DNA from: Candidatus Omnitrophota bacterium | Lineage (GTDB): Bacteria > Omnitrophota > Gorgyraeia > Zapsychrales > Fredricksoniimonadaceae | NCBI GenBank assembly: GCA_016789035.1 | Contig: JAEUSC010000235.1 | Location: 1 to 5,640 of the forward strand | DNA length: 5,640 bases | Direction of reading: 5' to 3' | Shown: piece after piece, positions 5,092 through 5,640 of the stretch | How the letters are laid out: every line of letters starts with the position of its first letter | Numbering within the stretch: position 1 is the stretch's first letter | Made by a program: the position numbers and the translations under genes | The notes under the pieces: model-generated | What the model saw: the letters and a program-made list of their open reading frames with translations, nothing else | Databases searched by the model: none | What the model was told of the DNA's origin: nothing

Positions 5092-5640
5092 ATGAGCAGA
5101 AGTCGAATCAATATCTATGCTTCCCGCCTTTGGTCAGCCAAACTCTTTGGCTGCTTGTCTACTTTAATATTAGCCCTGCTAACAGTTATGCCATTGAGCT
5201 TTGCCCAAAGCTGTTCCGTGACGACCATGGAAAAAGGCAAGGAAATTCGTGCTTGTCAAATAGAAGACATGCGTAAGCTAATCAATCAAGCTCGCGCTGC
5301 GTGTGCCCTTGGGGCAATCCCGTCATATACCTTTACTGACGAGCCATTGATTCCTAATAAAACACAAATTTCCATTCGACATATGGATGAGATTAAAGAG
5401 GCCATTAAAGGCATTTCGACCAATTGTGGTCCTACGCGGCCTGAAGCTAGTTTTAAGGATGTCAGGAAAGGAGACATTATTGCTACAGGTGATTTCGTGA
5501 CAACCTTTAATGATTTTGTCTCGACCAGTTTTTGCGGAGACAGTATTTGCCAGGCCGGGTTCGAAGATTTGACCTCCTGCGGTGTTGACTGCGGTGGTGC
5601 CGCCCAGTTTTATTGTAATGGGATTGGCGGATGTTATGCC
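5092..5640 (+). CDS. Secreted cysteine-rich repeat protein, 5' part only (runs off the window)
   Basis: From ATG 5092 the frame stays open for 183 codons to the window end, so the C-terminus is missing. Residues 1-38 form a long signal peptide: a basic start, hydrophobic core about 18-35 (LSTLILALLTVMPL) and likely cleavage after SFA. The exported part has ten cysteines (41, 55, 71, 112, 148, 153, 163, 167, 175, 181), six of them in the last 36 residues, with the motif CGDSICQAGFEDLTSCGVDC. This resembles the C-G-D-G-[IV]-C...C...D-C-G signature common in surface proteins of environmental bacteria. Upstream, three stretches starting near 48, 89 and 125 look like diverged repeats of an x-I-x-x-x-x-[IMF]-x-x-[MIV] helix pattern. 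I cannot name the family; a surface or extracellular binding role is inferred from the signal peptide and cysteines. No SD is present, but a TATAAT lies 8 nt before the start. Confidence 0.8.
   Translation, partial: MSRSRINIYASRLWSAKLFGCLSTLILALLTVMPLSFAQSCSVTTMEKGKEIRACQIEDMRKLINQARAACALGAIPSYTFTDEPLIPNKTQISIRHMDEIKEAIKGISTNCGPTRPEASFKDVRKGDIIATGDFVTTFNDFVSTSFCGDSICQAGFEDLTSCGVDCGGAAQFYCNGIGGCYA

Noticed and set aside
5200..5217. Cys41 near the signal peptide end of the secreted protein as a lipobox.
   Set aside because: FAQSC lacks the aliphatic -3 residue and has Gln at -2; cleavage by signal peptidase I after SFA fits better.
5067..5276. A 69-codon open frame overlapping the start of the secreted protein gene.
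   Set aside because: It is out of frame with the longer 5092 frame, which has a proper signal peptide and cysteine motif. The short frame shows no recognisable feature.

Overview
The window carries one uninterrupted set of plus-strand bacterial genes: a truncated gene end of unknown function, a secreted D-Ala-D-Ala carboxypeptidase, a membrane-anchored DsbA-type thiol oxidoreductase, a divergent ribosomal protein bL27, glucosamine-6-phosphate synthase (GlmS), the 16S rRNA methyltransferase RsmI, and the start of a cysteine-rich secreted protein that runs off the right edge. Base composition looks moderate (low-to-mid 40s % GC by eye). The minus-strand open frames all lie over these genes and look like shadows. 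No tRNA, rRNA, CRISPR, insertion sequence or phage gene is visible.

The organism is bacterial and makes peptidoglycan (carboxypeptidase, GlmS). Signal peptides, a periplasmic-type DsbA and a secreted protein with a C-G-D-x-[IV]-C...D-C-G motif fit a diderm, probably from an uncultivated lineage. The aberrant bL27 and the style of the last protein remind me of Omnitrophota or other deep-branching environmental bacteria. This is an impression and cannot be settled from the window.

Layout: positions 1-1038 hold two closely spaced genes, the second being the carboxypeptidase. A promoter-like site at 1047-1074 and a strong Shine-Dalgarno (SD) precede the DsbA-like gene (1117-1956). A second promoter-like site (1963-1991) and a roughly 115-nt leader containing a 7-bp inverted repeat precede the bL27 gene (2116-2367). 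glmS (2394-4226) follows after 26 nt and is probably co-transcribed with bL27. A gap of about 100 nt leads to rsmI (4324-5013). A consensus TATAAT lies only 8 nt before the ATG of the last gene (5092 to beyond 5640), which suggests a leaderless transcript.

Functionally the region mixes envelope work (GlmS makes the amino sugar for peptidoglycan, the carboxypeptidase trims the stem peptide, DsbA forms disulfides) with ribosome work (bL27, RsmI). The last protein has ten cysteines after its signal peptide and is a plausible client type for the DsbA-like enzyme. I see no clearly new multi-gene system. The points most worth a second look are the divergent bL27 with its structured leader, the cysteine-rich repeat protein at the right edge, and the split between genes with strong SD sites and genes with none.
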